Origin: Alphaproteobacteria bacterium
GTDB taxonomy: Bacteria; Pseudomonadota; Alphaproteobacteria; UBA7879
DNA: 64,000 nucleotides
NCBI GenBank assembly: GCA_002869105.1
Contig: PKTP01000007.1
Span: 212,001 to 276,000, forward strand
Direction of reading: 5' to 3'
Shown: piece after piece, positions 54,739 to 64,000 of the stretch
How positions within the stretch are numbered: the stretch's first letter is position 1
Layout: each line of letters starts with the position of its first letter
Notes under the pieces: generated by a model
Told to the model about the DNA's origin: nothing
The model's database searches: none
Seen by the model: only the letters and a program-made list of their open reading frames with translations
Translations under genes and position numbers: made by a program

Positions 54739-54972
54739 TTAAGACTTAGGAGCCGTCTTAATACTTAAAGCATGAAGTTCAGCGCCTAATCGTGAGCCTA
54801 AGGCTGCGTGAACTTTGCGGTGCTGAGCAAGCTTAGACAATCCGTCAAAACTTGAATCCTTAATAACCACCTGATAGTGATCAGCGTCACCAACAAGATC
54901 TGTTAATTCTATTTCTGCAGTCGGAAAAGTATCTTGAATGAGTTTCAAAAGATCATTGTGACTAATGGCCAT
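54739..54972 (-). CDS. bolA: BolA family protein
   Basis: 77 aa, short BolA type. LIQDTFPTAEIELTDLVGDADHYQVVI and FDGLSKLAQHRKVHAALGSRLG include the conserved FxGxxxxxRHRxV-like stretch (QHRKVHAAL) and the His residues that bind [2Fe-2S] with Grx4. Its partner GrxD is at 3357. The start overlaps the purC-like stop by 11 bp. Confidence 0.93.
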   Translation of the reverse strand: MAISHNDLLKLIQDTFPTAEIELTDLVGDADHYQVVIKDSSFDGLSKLAQHRKVHAALGSRLGAELHALSIKTAPKS

Positions 54973-55798
54973 TATGCGCCGCTTCCTTAATATTAGCTTT
55001 CAGGTTCACAACATCGGCATTGGATGGCAGGGGGTTTGAGCCACTTGAAAGCAGATCAAAAGGACAACGCGAAAGAAAATCTCTATAACAGTGCTGTGAA
55101 TCCGGTACTTCACGATCTATACCTGCAAAACCAAGTTTTTTATTAGTCAGAATATCAACAATAAAACAGGTATCTAGGCTTATTTCATCCCCCAGCATGA
55201 TTTCAGTATCATCAATAATTTCATTGTATCGACGACCAAACCGAAGATACACTTCATTCAGTTGCAGGCCAAGAGCCGCATAAAACCCCGTCAAGAAATG
55301 ATTCACCCGCAAAGCCATGGTATTGATGTCATTTACTTCATCTGAACTGACAATTCCCAAAGCTTCAAAGTGCTGAGGGTTCATCATAGATTTTGTTTTT
55401 TGATCATCTTTGACAAACCAATCAACGACGGCTGTCGGCAGCAAAACCCCCTCTGATAAGCCCAGGGGCTTAGCGACATGCGGTGGGGCAACATTATAAA
55501 TGTGGATGTGTGCTGGAATCATTTCAAGGTTTTGAACCAATTGTTCACGACCATTTTGCTTAAGTATATGATGCGTTTGCAAGCCATATACATTCAACTT
55601 TTCAAAAATATAAGAAGACAAGGCGTTGTTGATCACACCTTTTTCAGGGATGGTTTGAGGCGCGTCATCAGCTATTGGCCAGCTGTCTTTAAAGTAAAGC
55701 AATGATGTATTGTAATCATTGCCATCAAAGACAATCTTCTTTGCCCCTTCATAAAGGGGCGTGCGCTTATCAATAAAACGGATGCTATCTTTTCTCAT
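54962..55798 (-). CDS. purC: SAICAR synthetase-like protein
   Basis: 278 aa of the PurC fold: LYEGAKKIVFDGNDY resembles the ATP-binding LYEGKAK loop, GVINNALSSYIFEKLN the GKGxxNN segment, PLGLSEGVLLPTAVVDWF the central region, and LVNLEMIP-like segments follow. PurC joins CAIR and aspartate in purine synthesis. No other pur gene is in the window. Rickettsia genomes are known to keep a lone purC, so this may be such an orphan with a changed role. Overlaps bolA by 11 bp. Confidence 0.82.
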   Translation of the reverse strand: MRKDSIRFIDKRTPLYEGAKKIVFDGNDYNTSLLYFKDSWPIADDAPQTIPEKGVINNALSSYIFEKLNVYGLQTHHILKQNGREQLVQNLEMIPAHIHIYNVAPPHVAKPLGLSEGVLLPTAVVDWFVKDDQKTKSMMNPQHFEALGIVSSDEVNDINTMALRVNHFLTGFYAALGLQLNEVYLRFGRRYNEIIDDTEIMLGDEISLDTCFIVDILTNKKLGFAGIDREVPDSQHCYRDFLSRCPFDLLSSGSNPLPSNADVVNLKANIKEAAHNGH

Positions 55799-55954
55799 GT
55801 ATACCCGCTCTTGTTAAATGTGCTCTATCAGGTCAATCCTTGCATTGCAAGTTTAACAAAAAAATTAATAGTTATCTTTCTTAAGAATAACGCAGTTTTA
55901 ATAAGAACAACAACTAGAATTCACAGACACTCCTTTTTCTGCTAAGACCAATGT

Positions 55955-56746
55955 ATGAATCAATTTAGCCCCTTACCTCTAAGCATTGGTGTTTTATCAT
56001 GGCGCCGCCCTCACCTTTTAAGAGCAAATTTGAGCCTTTTGAAAAATGCTGCTGTTGATCACTATGCACATTTGTATGTTGTTGCCCAAGAAGCAACCCC
56101 AGAGCATGAAAGTATATGCAAAGAATTTGGCGTTTCTTTGAATACGTTTGCTGATAACAGAGGCATTGCAGGCGGGGTTCAACGCACCTTTGCACAAGCG
56201 CCAACAGAACACGTTTTACACCTTGAAGAAGACATGCTCATCAGCAGAAATAAACAAACCGTCTACAATCAACTCAAACTTTCTGTAGAGGCCCTGCAAA
56301 AAAAGGAAGCCACTGTTTGTTTTCTGAGAGACTTGGAAAAACCAGGCAATAATTTTGATTTAACGAAATATAAAAAACTCTATTCTTTTTCCAATGGCAC
56401 GCTCACACCAAACCTAAAGGGGAAGCTAAGACCCCTCAAAACCAAGAAACTTTTGGGATTAGCTTTATACGATCCCGCTCTTCCAGAAGAGGTAAAACAA
56501 ACTCTTTTTACGTGGCACAAAGCAGGGTATGAGCTCTCTCCTAAAAATTTTAACTGGACCAATCAAGCGCTCATGACCTCGGGGTCATTTTTATTAAAAA
56601 CCATTTTGCCTTATGTCTATCAAAACCCCACCAGCCGATTGGTCAATGGCCATCCTGACATTGAAAGATCTCTAAACAGCGCATGGTGGCGCGCGCAGAA
56701 CTTCAAGCTTATTCATGCAAAAGGATGTTTCACCCACATTGGTTAG
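55955..56746 (+). CDS. Glycosyltransferase-like protein (GT-A fold)
   Basis: 263 aa without membrane segments. SIGVLSWRRPHLLRANLSLL is the opening beta strand of GT-A family 2-like enzymes, and VLHLEEDMLIS is the metal/nucleotide-sugar acidic motif (EED in place of DxD). NGHPDIERSLNSAWW near the C-terminus could hold the acceptor-site acid. The sugar and acceptor are unknown. The gene stands alone, just before tRNA-Arg. Confidence 0.75.
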   Translation: MNQFSPLPLSIGVLSWRRPHLLRANLSLLKNAAVDHYAHLYVVAQEATPEHESICKEFGVSLNTFADNRGIAGGVQRTFAQAPTEHVLHLEEDMLISRNKQTVYNQLKLSVEALQKKEATVCFLRDLEKPGNNFDLTKYKKLYSFSNGTLTPNLKGKLRPLKTKKLLGLALYDPALPEEVKQTLFTWHKAGYELSPKNFNWTNQALMTSGSFLLKTILPYVYQNPTSRLVNGHPDIERSLNSAWWRAQNFKLIHAKGCFTHIG

Positions 56747-56764
56747 ATGGTAAATCTTCATTAT

Positions 56765-56841
56765 GTCCTCGTAGTTCAGTAGGATAGAACGTCGGATTCC
56801 TAATCCGAAGGTCGCAGGTTCGAATCCTGCCGAGGACACCA
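56765..56841 (+). tRNA. tRNA-Arg (anticodon CCT)
   Basis: 77-nt cloverleaf: acceptor GTCCTCG/CGAGGAC, D arm with GTTCAGTAGGATAGAAC, anticodon loop TTCCTAA reading AGG, T arm GGTTCGAATCC, encoded CCA. It is on the plus strand, between the glycosyltransferase and dnaA. Confidence 0.95.
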
Positions 56842-56920
56842 ATTTGGTTATTTTTTCCAATTGTATGCTGCTGTAAAAATAGTGTAATGTTCCTAAATTA
56901 TGAAAATTCAAACATAACCC

Positions 56921-58285
56921 ATGTCACCAAATAAAATTTGGAGTGAGCTTAAACCTCGCTTGCGAACTCATTTTAGCGAGAAAACATATGAAAGTTGGCT
57001 TAAATTTCTTGAGCTAGAAGAGCTTAATAATGGGCGTATATACTTATCTGTTCCCACGCGGTTTCTTCGAGATTGGATAACCAATCGCTATTTAGATCAA
57101 CTTTTAAAGCTATGGCAAGAGTCCATGCCCGGGGTTTTCTCCCTAGAAGTTTTGGTAAAACCTCAGAACACTCCTGCTGAATCAATGGACTCATCGCAGA
57201 CTGTTACGAAGCAATCAACACAAGACACGTCTTTCATTCAAAAAACCAAAACCAATCTTGATGGGGACAACAAACTCGATAATCGCTATACCTTTGATAC
57301 ATTTGTGGTTGGCAAACCAAATGAACTTGCGTATGCAGCCGCCCAACGCGTTGCTGATTCAAAAACAATCTATTTCAATCCTCTGTTTTTCCATGGAGGC
57401 GTTGGCCTTGGTAAAACCCACTTAATGCATGCCATTGCTTGGCACATTAATCATAACCATCCCAAACGAAAGGTTTTATACCTGTCGGCTGAACAATTTA
57501 TGCATCGCTTTGTTAGGGCTCTAAGACACAAAGATATTATTGCGTTCAGGGACCAATTTAGATCTGTGGACGTTCTGATGATTGATGACGTTCAATTCAT
57601 CAGTGGTAAAGACTCAACCCAGGAAGAATTTTTTCATACCTTCAATGCTTTGGTAGATAAAAAAAAGCAAATCATTCTCTCCGCTGATAAGTCTCCAACA
57701 GAATTGCAGGGTTTAGAGGAACGGGTGCGCTCTCGATTGGGGTGGGGCTTGGTTGTTGATATTCATCCCACCACCTATGAATTACGCTTGGGAATCCTAG
57801 CATCCAAAGTTGAATCCATCGATTTGGTCATTCCAGAAAATGTTATTGAATTTCTCGCCCATAAAATTACGTCTAATATTCGCGAACTAGAGGGAGCCCT
57901 CAATCGTATTGTTGCCCATGCCACTCTGGTGGGGCAAAAGATTACCTTAGAGTCTACGCAAGCTGTTCTCAGAGACCTTTTGCGGGCTAATGATAAAGTG
58001 ATGACCATCGAAGATATCCAGAAACAAGTTGCCGAGCATTACAATGTTCGAATCAGTGACATGTATTCCAATAGACGCCTGCGGATTGTTGCCCGTCCAC
58101 GGCAAATTGCGATGTACCTTGCCAAAAAAATGACGTCTGCTTCCCTGCCAGAAATTGGTCGTAAATTTGGGGGGCGAGATCATACGACTGTTATGCATGG
58201 CGTTAAAAAAGTAGAAGAGCTCTTGCAGCAAGATACACAATTTGCGGATGATCTATACATGCTAGAAAACATTCTTAAAAAGTAA
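56921..58285 (+). CDS. dnaA: Chromosomal replication initiator DnaA
   Basis: AAA+ protein that opens oriC. 454 aa: domain I (residues 1-85), AAA+ core with YTFDTFVVGKPNELAYAAA, Walker A HGGVGLGKTHLMHAI, Walker B DVLMIDDVQFI, and the domain IV DNA-binding HTH RPRQIAMYLAKKMTSASLPE with the DnaA signature GGRDHTTVMHGVKKVEEL. No cluster of DnaA boxes lies in the 79 bp upstream, so the origin is probably elsewhere, as usual in alphaproteobacteria. Confidence 0.97.
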   Translation: MSPNKIWSELKPRLRTHFSEKTYESWLKFLELEELNNGRIYLSVPTRFLRDWITNRYLDQLLKLWQESMPGVFSLEVLVKPQNTPAESMDSSQTVTKQSTQDTSFIQKTKTNLDGDNKLDNRYTFDTFVVGKPNELAYAAAQRVADSKTIYFNPLFFHGGVGLGKTHLMHAIAWHINHNHPKRKVLYLSAEQFMHRFVRALRHKDIIAFRDQFRSVDVLMIDDVQFISGKDSTQEEFFHTFNALVDKKKQIILSADKSPTELQGLEERVRSRLGWGLVVDIHPTTYELRLGILASKVESIDLVIPENVIEFLAHKITSNIRELEGALNRIVAHATLVGQKITLESTQAVLRDLLRANDKVMTIEDIQKQVAEHYNVRISDMYSNRRLRIVARPRQIAMYLAKKMTSASLPEIGRKFGGRDHTTVMHGVKKVEELLQQDTQFADDLYMLENILKK

Positions 58286-58288
58286 TTC

Positions 58289-59311
58289 ATGATCCTCCTC
58301 CTGCTTATTATCCTTTTGCTCATCCTGCTTTCCGCGCTGTTTTCTGGCGCTGAAACGGCTTTCACCACCGTCTCAAGAGCCCGCATACATCAACTCTCAA
58401 AACAAAACGTTTATAATGCAAAGCTAGCAGGTCAGCTTCAAAAACAAATGGAACGTCTTTTGGGAACCGTTCTTCTGGCCAATAATTTTGTTAATATTCT
58501 TGCCACATCGATTGCAACAAGCATTTTTATAGGCTTTTTTTCCGAAGGCGGAATTGGGATTGCAACGTTCTGTATGACAGTGATCCTGATTGTTTTTGCA
58601 GAATTCATGCCAAAAGTATATGCCCTCCAACATGCTGAAAAATATGTGTTATTTACCGCTCCTGTTTTAAAAGTCATCTTTCAGGTTTTAGGCCCTGTCG
58701 TCTCAACCATCCAACGCTTCGTGTATTGGCTTTGGCATCTTATGGGAATGACGCCCCCTCGAGCCATGGACACGCTCAGCACAAGAAAGGAAATAACCGC
58801 GCTGCTGGAAATGCTTCAAGATGCACAAGCGCGCAATGATTTGGGGATGATTCGCGGTATTTTAGAGCTTTCTCAATCAAATTTATTAAGTTGTTATCGT
58901 CCCAGAAATCAGGTTATGACCATTGACGGCAACCGAACCTTAGAAGAGCTTATGCCTGAATTACTCAACTCACCCTATTCTCGCTTCCCTGTTTGGGATG
59001 CTTCGCCAGACAATATTAGCGGTGTTGTTCATTTACGATTTTTGACCCAGCTTTTGCTGTCTAAACAGAAAAACACCCAAAAAATAAAAGACTTAATTTC
59101 TGCTCCTGCTTGGCTCGTCGCAGATTCAAATACTCTTTTTCATCAACTCCAACTGTTTAAGGCCCGCCATCATCACATGGCCATTGTCGTTGATAAAAAT
59201 AAACATTTTATTGGCATCATTACACTTGAAGATATTCTTGAAGAAATTGTTGGAGATATCACAGACGAGTCTGATAGATATTCAGAAAGTAGCGAGCTAA
59301 CACGCTCTTAA
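58289..59311 (+). CDS. CNNM/HlyC/CorC-family membrane protein (DUF21 plus CBS)
   Basis: 340 aa. LIILLLILLSALFSGAETAF opens a DUF21 domain with about four membrane segments, followed by a CBS pair: VMTIDGNRTLEELMPELLNS with SRFPVWDASPDNISGVVHLR, and HHMAIVVDKNKHFIGIITLEDILEEIVGDI. Relatives transport or sense divalent cations such as magnesium or cobalt; 'hemolysin' names are historical. Four bp after dnaA and five before comF. Confidence 0.9.
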   Translation: MILLLLIILLLILLSALFSGAETAFTTVSRARIHQLSKQNVYNAKLAGQLQKQMERLLGTVLLANNFVNILATSIATSIFIGFFSEGGIGIATFCMTVILIVFAEFMPKVYALQHAEKYVLFTAPVLKVIFQVLGPVVSTIQRFVYWLWHLMGMTPPRAMDTLSTRKEITALLEMLQDAQARNDLGMIRGILELSQSNLLSCYRPRNQVMTIDGNRTLEELMPELLNSPYSRFPVWDASPDNISGVVHLRFLTQLLLSKQKNTQKIKDLISAPAWLVADSNTLFHQLQLFKARHHHMAIVVDKNKHFIGIITLEDILEEIVGDITDESDRYSESSELTRS

Positions 59312-59315
59312 GAAA

Positions 59316-60047
59316 ATGCTTAAAACAAACCATTTGATTCAATCCATTATCAATATTTTCTATCCTGTTATTTGTCCTTATTGTCGCACAAAAGTTGATC
59401 AGGAATTCAGCACATGCAATAGCTGTTGGCCTAAGGTGCAACGCATTGAAAAACCTTTTTGCTTACAGTGTGCAGCGCCATTGGAAGCAGCCTTTTTGAA
59501 TGAAGAAAAGTGCGGGGCGTGTATTTTAACACCTCCGGCTTTTGATCAAGCACTCGCTGTATATGCCTACTCAGATCTCGTAAAAAAAATAGCCCTGAAG
59601 CTCAAAAGAAGCCAGGCAACGCCCACCGCACGATTCATGGCACATCACATGCATCAAGTTGGAAAATCTTTTTTACAAGAATCAGATTTTATCATTCCCG
59701 TTCCTCTGCATCCCAATCGACTTAAGCAGAGGGGATTCAATCAAGCAACGCTCCTAGCCAGAGCCCTTGCCCCTTCTCTAAAAGTCAAAGTCAATACAAG
59801 TCTTTTGAAAAGACACAGAGACACCCCCTCACAAGGACAATTATCCCGCAAAAGTAGGCAGAAAAACATTGAGAAGGCCTTTTCTATTCATTCAAAAACA
59901 AACGAGAAAACGCTCCTAAAAAGTACCATCACCTTGATTGATGATGTTATGACCACCGGCGCTACCCTTGAAGCGTGTGCAAAAACATTAAAGAAGGCAG
60001 GCGTTAAGAAAGTGAATGTTCTGGTATTCAGCCGCTCAATTAGATAG
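59316..60047 (+). CDS. comF: ComF family phosphoribosyltransferase-like protein
   Basis: 243 aa. An N-terminal double zinc-ribbon with CPYCRTKVD and STCNSCWPKV, then CLQCAAP, KCGACIL; a C-terminal PRTase fold with PVPLHPNRLKQRGFNQATLLA and LIDDVMTTGATLEACAKTL as the PRPP-binding loop. In transformable bacteria ComF helps take up single-stranded DNA; in others its job is unclear. It is intact here, while comM is decayed. Confidence 0.93.
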   Translation: MLKTNHLIQSIINIFYPVICPYCRTKVDQEFSTCNSCWPKVQRIEKPFCLQCAAPLEAAFLNEEKCGACILTPPAFDQALAVYAYSDLVKKIALKLKRSQATPTARFMAHHMHQVGKSFLQESDFIIPVPLHPNRLKQRGFNQATLLARALAPSLKVKVNTSLLKRHRDTPSQGQLSRKSRQKNIEKAFSIHSKTNEKTLLKSTITLIDDVMTTGATLEACAKTLKKAGVKKVNVLVFSRSIR

Positions 60048-60055
60048 ACTATCGG

Positions 60056-61237
60056 ATGAATATTATACTTGAAAAAAACAAAGAAAAACCCATATTCATA
60101 AATAAATTAAGAAAAGATAGAATGAACTTAAAAATTGAAAAAAATAAGTCAACAGTATGGATCTCTATTGCGCTGCTACAATTCTTAGTGATCTTGGGTC
60201 TTGGATATTACTTTTTAAAAAATCAATTCAAATCCATCGATGTGGCTGCGCAGACGGCTCGTAAGCTTCCCGCCGCTCAAGTAGAAACTGTTTTTGTTCA
60301 TAAAGGCACGTATCAAAAATATATTTCAGCCGTTGGCTCCTTAAAAGCCAGTGAAACCGTTAAGCTTGCCTCACAAGAGGGCGGTATTGTTGAAAAAGTC
60401 CTATTCAAAAGCGGGCAAAAAGTTGCGCAAGGGGACCCTCTTTTACAGTTTGAAAAGGCAGAGGCAGAAGCGCGTCTTAATGAAACTCTCTCTAAATTTC
60501 GCACCGCCAAAAGCATGTATGAGCGGTCTAAAGCTCTTTATGAACGCAAAATTGAAACCTTGAGCAAACTTGAAGAAGCAGAAAACGCCTATCGCGTTGC
60601 GGCTGCAAATGTTGAAATTAATCGGTTGCGGTTAGAGAAAACCACCGTTCGGGCTCCTTTCGATGGATTTTTAGGCCTCAAAGAAATAAGCCCAGGTGGT
60701 TATCTGAAGCCAGGTCAAGACTTTGTAACTTTGGATAAGACAGATCCCATGTATTTGGACTTCATGCTTAACGAGAAACACGTCAGTACCATCACAGTTG
60801 GCCAAGAAATCATGGTTGAAATTGATGGGTTTCCGCAAAATGACTACACAGCGATCATTGAATCCATCGAACCAAGTGCGGATGCCACCGGCCACACCAT
60901 CCGGGTGCGCGCTGAACTCCCCAATGCTAACCAAGAGCTCAGATCCGGCTTCTTTGCACGGATTAAAATCCCTGAGTTTCAAGATGATTCAGCGATTATA
61001 ATTCCTGAATCTGCCCTCGAAAACTCTGGTAACCAAGACTATGTGTTCATTGTTGTTGATGGAGTCGCCCGCCAGGCGCCCATTGAAGTTGCTAGCCGAA
61101 ATGGCCAAGTTGCTAAAATCAGCCGTGGATTAAGGCCGGGTCAGGTTATTATTGTTTCCGGACAAAAAAGGGTTGCCAATGGAGTCAAAGTTCTTGTTCG
61201 CTCTCGTGGGACCATCCAGAAATATAAACAAACTTAG
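60056..61237 (+). CDS. RND efflux periplasmic adaptor (membrane fusion protein)
   Basis: About 371-393 aa, depending on the start: ATG 60056 or, more likely, 60122 (MNLKIEKNK) just before the membrane anchor ISIALLQFLVILGLGYYF. Biotinyl-lipoyl half-motifs (SQEGGIVEKVLFKSGQKVAQG and TTVRAPFDGFLGLKEISPGG), a helical hairpin (RFRTAKSMYERSKALYERK-like), and beta-barrel domains. It links the RND pump with a TolC duct. The pump gene follows after 14 bp; the TolC-family gene is at 46543. Confidence 0.93.
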   Translation: MNIILEKNKEKPIFINKLRKDRMNLKIEKNKSTVWISIALLQFLVILGLGYYFLKNQFKSIDVAAQTARKLPAAQVETVFVHKGTYQKYISAVGSLKASETVKLASQEGGIVEKVLFKSGQKVAQGDPLLQFEKAEAEARLNETLSKFRTAKSMYERSKALYERKIETLSKLEEAENAYRVAAANVEINRLRLEKTTVRAPFDGFLGLKEISPGGYLKPGQDFVTLDKTDPMYLDFMLNEKHVSTITVGQEIMVEIDGFPQNDYTAIIESIEPSADATGHTIRVRAELPNANQELRSGFFARIKIPEFQDDSAIIIPESALENSGNQDYVFIVVDGVARQAPIEVASRNGQVAKISRGLRPGQVIIVSGQKRVANGVKVLVRSRGTIQKYKQT

Positions 61238-61251
61238 TAAGGGGCTTTGTC

Positions 61252-64000
61252 TTGTCATTAACTGAACTTTGCATCCGTCGTCCAGTCCTCTCCATTGTCA
61301 TAAGCTTGATTATGGTTATCGTTGGCAGTGTAAGTTTTTCGTACCTACCCGTAAGACAATATCCTGCGTACGATAGGCCTGTAGTCAGTGTTCAAACAGG
61401 ATATGAAGGGGCGAGCCCGCAAATTATTGAAAGCCTTATTACAAGGCCACTTGAATCTGCTTTGGCAGGGATTGAGGGGCTTGACTTTATTCAATCACGA
61501 AGCCAGACCGAAGGAAGTTTTATTGATCTTCATTTCAAAGTCACACGTGGCCTCGACGATGCTGCCAATGATGTTCGAGACAAAATATCTAGAGTGCGGG
61601 CCCAACTTCCTGACGGGGCTAAAAATCCAACCATTCGAAAGACAGAGTCTGAATCCGCCCCTATTATTTATCTTGCCCTCTCATCCAACACTCAAAAAGT
61701 TGTGGATTTGTTTAGTTATGCCGATAAGAATATCAAGTCTGATTTAGAATCCCTTCCCGGGGTATCAGAAGTTGAAATCTCTGGCGCGGCCGACTTTGTT
61801 CTCCACGTATGGATTGATAGTCAAAAGATGTCAGCTTTCAATGTAACAGCTCAAGATGTTTCGGGCGCGCTTAAGCGTCAAAATATTCATATGCCTGCAG
61901 GGCGTGTAAAGGGTGACGATCGAGAATACAACGTCAATACGGCCGCTAAACTTGAAAGCCCTGAAGCCTTTGGTGAGGTTGTTGTCGCCAATCACAAGGG
62001 ATATCCCATCAAAATAAATGATATTGCTGATATTGAATTTAGCGCAGATGAAGCCCGGGATGCCGCTTACTTCAACGATAAACCCGCTATCTTAATTGGT
62101 ATTAAAAGGAAATCGATTGCCAACCCTGTTGAAATTTCAAAAGCGCTTGAGAGCATTCTTCCAAAAATCCGAAAAACCCTTCCTAATGACTACGATATTC
62201 AAATCGCCTACGACAAAACCTTCTTCATCAAGCAGTCCATCAATGAAGTTTACAAAACGCTTTATGAAGCAACGCTCTGCGTTTTAGCGGTTATCCTCCT
62301 CTTCCTATGGTCTGGCCGCGCAACGCTGATACCATTAGTCACCATTCCAGTTTCCTTAATATCTGTGTTTACGCTTCTTTATATTCTAGGATTTTCCATC
62401 AACACCCTCACCCTCTTAGCGATTGTTTTGGCGATTGGCCTTGTGGTGGATGATGCCATTGTGATGCTGGAAAATATATATCGCTATATTGAAGAAGGCC
62501 TAAGCCCGATGCAAGCCGCCATCAAGGGAAGTAAAGAAATCAGCTTTGCCATTATTGCCATGACGTTGACCCTTGCAGCGGTTTATGCGCCAATCAGTCT
62601 CTCTCAGGGTGTTGTTGGTAAATTGTTTACAGAGTTTGCCCTTACATTGGCAGGCTCGGTTATTATTTCAGGTCTGGTTGCATTGACCCTCTCCCCCATG
62701 ATGTGTGCCCGCCTGCTTAAACCCCATGGGGGTCTCACACCTTTTGATAAGGTTTACAACCGCATTGAGGCGCACTACGGTCACTCCCTGGTTTGGGCCC
62801 TCAAACATCGTTTTATTATTTTCTTTTTTGGCGGAGCATTCTCTTTATTGGGCGCAATCGTTGCTTTTGATGGCCTCAAAAAAGAGATGGCACCTCGTGA
62901 AGATATTGGCGTTGTCTTTTCCTATGGTTTTCCGCCCGTCGGTGCAACGGTTGAGTACATCACAAAACAGGTCGATCAAGTTGAAGAAGTCTTTAGAGAC
63001 ATTCCTGAAGTTGCCAATCGTCTAGCAATGATCGGTTTAGATAAGATTTATACCTGGAATATCTTAAAACCATGGAGTGAACGAAAGAAAAGTTCGTTAC
63101 AAATTGTCAAAGATGTTAAAGAGAAAATCGAACTAGAAACAGCACCAGGATTGGGGAGTGTGGGTGTTCACCCCGGAGGATCGTTTATCGGTGGGGGCTC
63201 TTCGGACCGCATTGCCTTTATCATCCAAACCTCCAAAGAAGCCAGCAAACTTGGGCCAGCAAGCGCTATCATTAAAAATTTGGCTGAAAACAGCGGTGTG
63301 TTTTCAACAGTATGGTACGAAGTTGGTGGAGATGTCAGCGAATATAAGGTTGATATTGATCGCAACAAAGCAGCAGCGTTGAATGTTGATATTCAATCCA
63401 TTGCAGAAACGCTGGATATTTTTGTCTCAGGCCGAAAAATAACCACCTTCAAACGAAATGAGGATCAGTTCAAAGTTAAAGTAGGCGTCCCTATGGAACG
63501 CAAAATGTCCGTCGAAGACCTCCGAGAAATCTATGTCCGTGGCCAAGATAAAAAGATGATTCCCCTTTCAAATCTGGTTATTTTCAAACAAGAAAACAGC
63601 CCCCGAGAAATCATGCGTTACAATCAACTTAAAGCCATTAAACTGACATGTATGATCAATCCTGGCTATACCCTTGGTGATGGCATCAAGGTTCTTACCG
63701 AAATTTCCGATAAAAACTTGCCCAAAGATGTCAGCTACGAGTTTTCCGGAACAACAAAAGATCTTCTCGAGTCCAATAGTTCAATGGTTTTGATTTTTGG
63801 TCTGGCGATCGTCTTTATTTACCTTATTATGTCCGCGCAATTTGAGAGCTTCACGGATCCCTTTATCATTATGTTCACGGTGCCTCTCTCTCTTGCAGGC
63901 GCTATCCTAACCCTCAAATTAACAGGCGGGACACTTAATGTTTATACGCAAATTGGCCTAGTAACATTAATTGGATTGATCACCAAACACGGGATCTTGA
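61252..64000 (+). CDS. RND multidrug efflux pump (AcrB/MexB-like), 3' end cut by window edge
   Basis: Inner-membrane proton-driven pump. The start is TTG 61252 (MSLTELCIRRPVLSIVISLI) 7 nt after an AAGGGG; no ATG fits. About 916 codons are visible and open to the edge. RQYPAYDRPVVSVQTGYEGAS, the first membrane segment with VVDDAIVMLENIYRYIEEG (proton-relay Asp pair) and ITKHGIL at the edge are diagnostic. The sequence up to the edge shows no break. Substrates cannot be told from sequence. About 100 codons are missing. Confidence 0.94.
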   Translation, partial: MSLTELCIRRPVLSIVISLIMVIVGSVSFSYLPVRQYPAYDRPVVSVQTGYEGASPQIIESLITRPLESALAGIEGLDFIQSRSQTEGSFIDLHFKVTRGLDDAANDVRDKISRVRAQLPDGAKNPTIRKTESESAPIIYLALSSNTQKVVDLFSYADKNIKSDLESLPGVSEVEISGAADFVLHVWIDSQKMSAFNVTAQDVSGALKRQNIHMPAGRVKGDDREYNVNTAAKLESPEAFGEVVVANHKGYPIKINDIADIEFSADEARDAAYFNDKPAILIGIKRKSIANPVEISKALESILPKIRKTLPNDYDIQIAYDKTFFIKQSINEVYKTLYEATLCVLAVILLFLWSGRATLIPLVTIPVSLISVFTLLYILGFSINTLTLLAIVLAIGLVVDDAIVMLENIYRYIEEGLSPMQAAIKGSKEISFAIIAMTLTLAAVYAPISLSQGVVGKLFTEFALTLAGSVIISGLVALTLSPMMCARLLKPHGGLTPFDKVYNRIEAHYGHSLVWALKHRFIIFFFGGAFSLLGAIVAFDGLKKEMAPREDIGVVFSYGFPPVGATVEYITKQVDQVEEVFRDIPEVANRLAMIGLDKIYTWNILKPWSERKKSSLQIVKDVKEKIELETAPGLGSVGVHPGGSFIGGGSSDRIAFIIQTSKEASKLGPASAIIKNLAENSGVFSTVWYEVGGDVSEYKVDIDRNKAAALNVDIQSIAETLDIFVSGRKITTFKRNEDQFKVKVGVPMERKMSVEDLREIYVRGQDKKMIPLSNLVIFKQENSPREIMRYNQLKAIKLTCMINPGYTLGDGIKVLTEISDKNLPKDVSYEFSGTTKDLLESNSSMVLIFGLAIVFIYLIMSAQFESFTDPFIIMFTVPLSLAGAILTLKLTGGTLNVYTQIGLVTLIGLITKHGIL

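Noticed and set aside
56842-56920. Chromosome origin upstream of dnaA
   Set aside because: Only 79 bp and no DnaA-box cluster; a single TTATCCAGA at about 35652 lies inside fumC and is isolated.

Overview
The window looks like part of an alphaproteobacterial chromosome, AT-leaning by eye, and most likely from an obligate intracellular lineage of the Holosporales or Rickettsiales type. The signs are an alphaproteobacterial DksA with two of the four usual zinc cysteines, ThyX instead of ThyA, a potassium-independent proton pyrophosphatase, a PopZ-like pole organiser, a DUF2608 protein, ankyrin-like lipoproteins and many freshly broken genes. The order-level assignment is inference; no rRNA or other marker here settles it. 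No phage, insertion sequence, CRISPR array or clear chromosomal origin was seen.

Layout. 1-7311 is mainly a minus-strand housekeeping block (rlmB, pyk, lysS, grxD, broken pepP), with trxB and a DUF2608 gene in the opposite direction. 7314-11561 holds prmA, uvrD/pcrA and aspC. 11562-12307 is a poorly coding stretch with a decayed small secreted-protein gene. 12308-18174 carries a Sco1-like gene, thrS, infC (with the rare AUU start), nusB and hppA. 18293-22638 has a LysE exporter, an LpoA-like/YraN/BON envelope cluster and a decayed comM. 22658-28630 holds gap, tkt, murJ, a CarD/CdnL regulator and a class II aldolase. 28682-33821 is rbfA, decayed truB, rpsO, pnp and an NPD-type flavoprotein with a possible Fe-S motif. 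33823-39834 holds an SH3 protein, frameshifted fumC, dksA, rhlE, a DnaJ-type co-chaperone and thyX.

40119-42346 is the accessory part: two paralogous ankyrin-like lipoprotein genes (one broken at a run of 11 G) flank an eight-cysteine secreted protein and a degraded second copy of its core. Then come groESL with a textbook promoter overlapping CIRCE, a decayed MFS transporter, tRNA-Asn, tRNA-Cys, a rhodanese, a TolC-family protein, a PopZ-like protein, a coupled 35-codon membrane ORF with a Zn/Mn ABC importer, tolQRAB without pal, bolA with a purC-like gene, a glycosyltransferase, tRNA-Arg, dnaA, a CNNM/CorC protein, comF and an RND efflux pair that runs off the right end.

The genes serve central carbon metabolism, translation and RNA decay, envelope integrity and metal or drug transport. 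The main signal is gene decay: pepP, comM, truB, fumC, an MFS gene, an ankyrin lipoprotein and a small secreted ORF all carry frameshifts or nonsense codons, several at homopolymers. Either the genome is undergoing reduction, or part of this is sequencing error; read-level data would decide.
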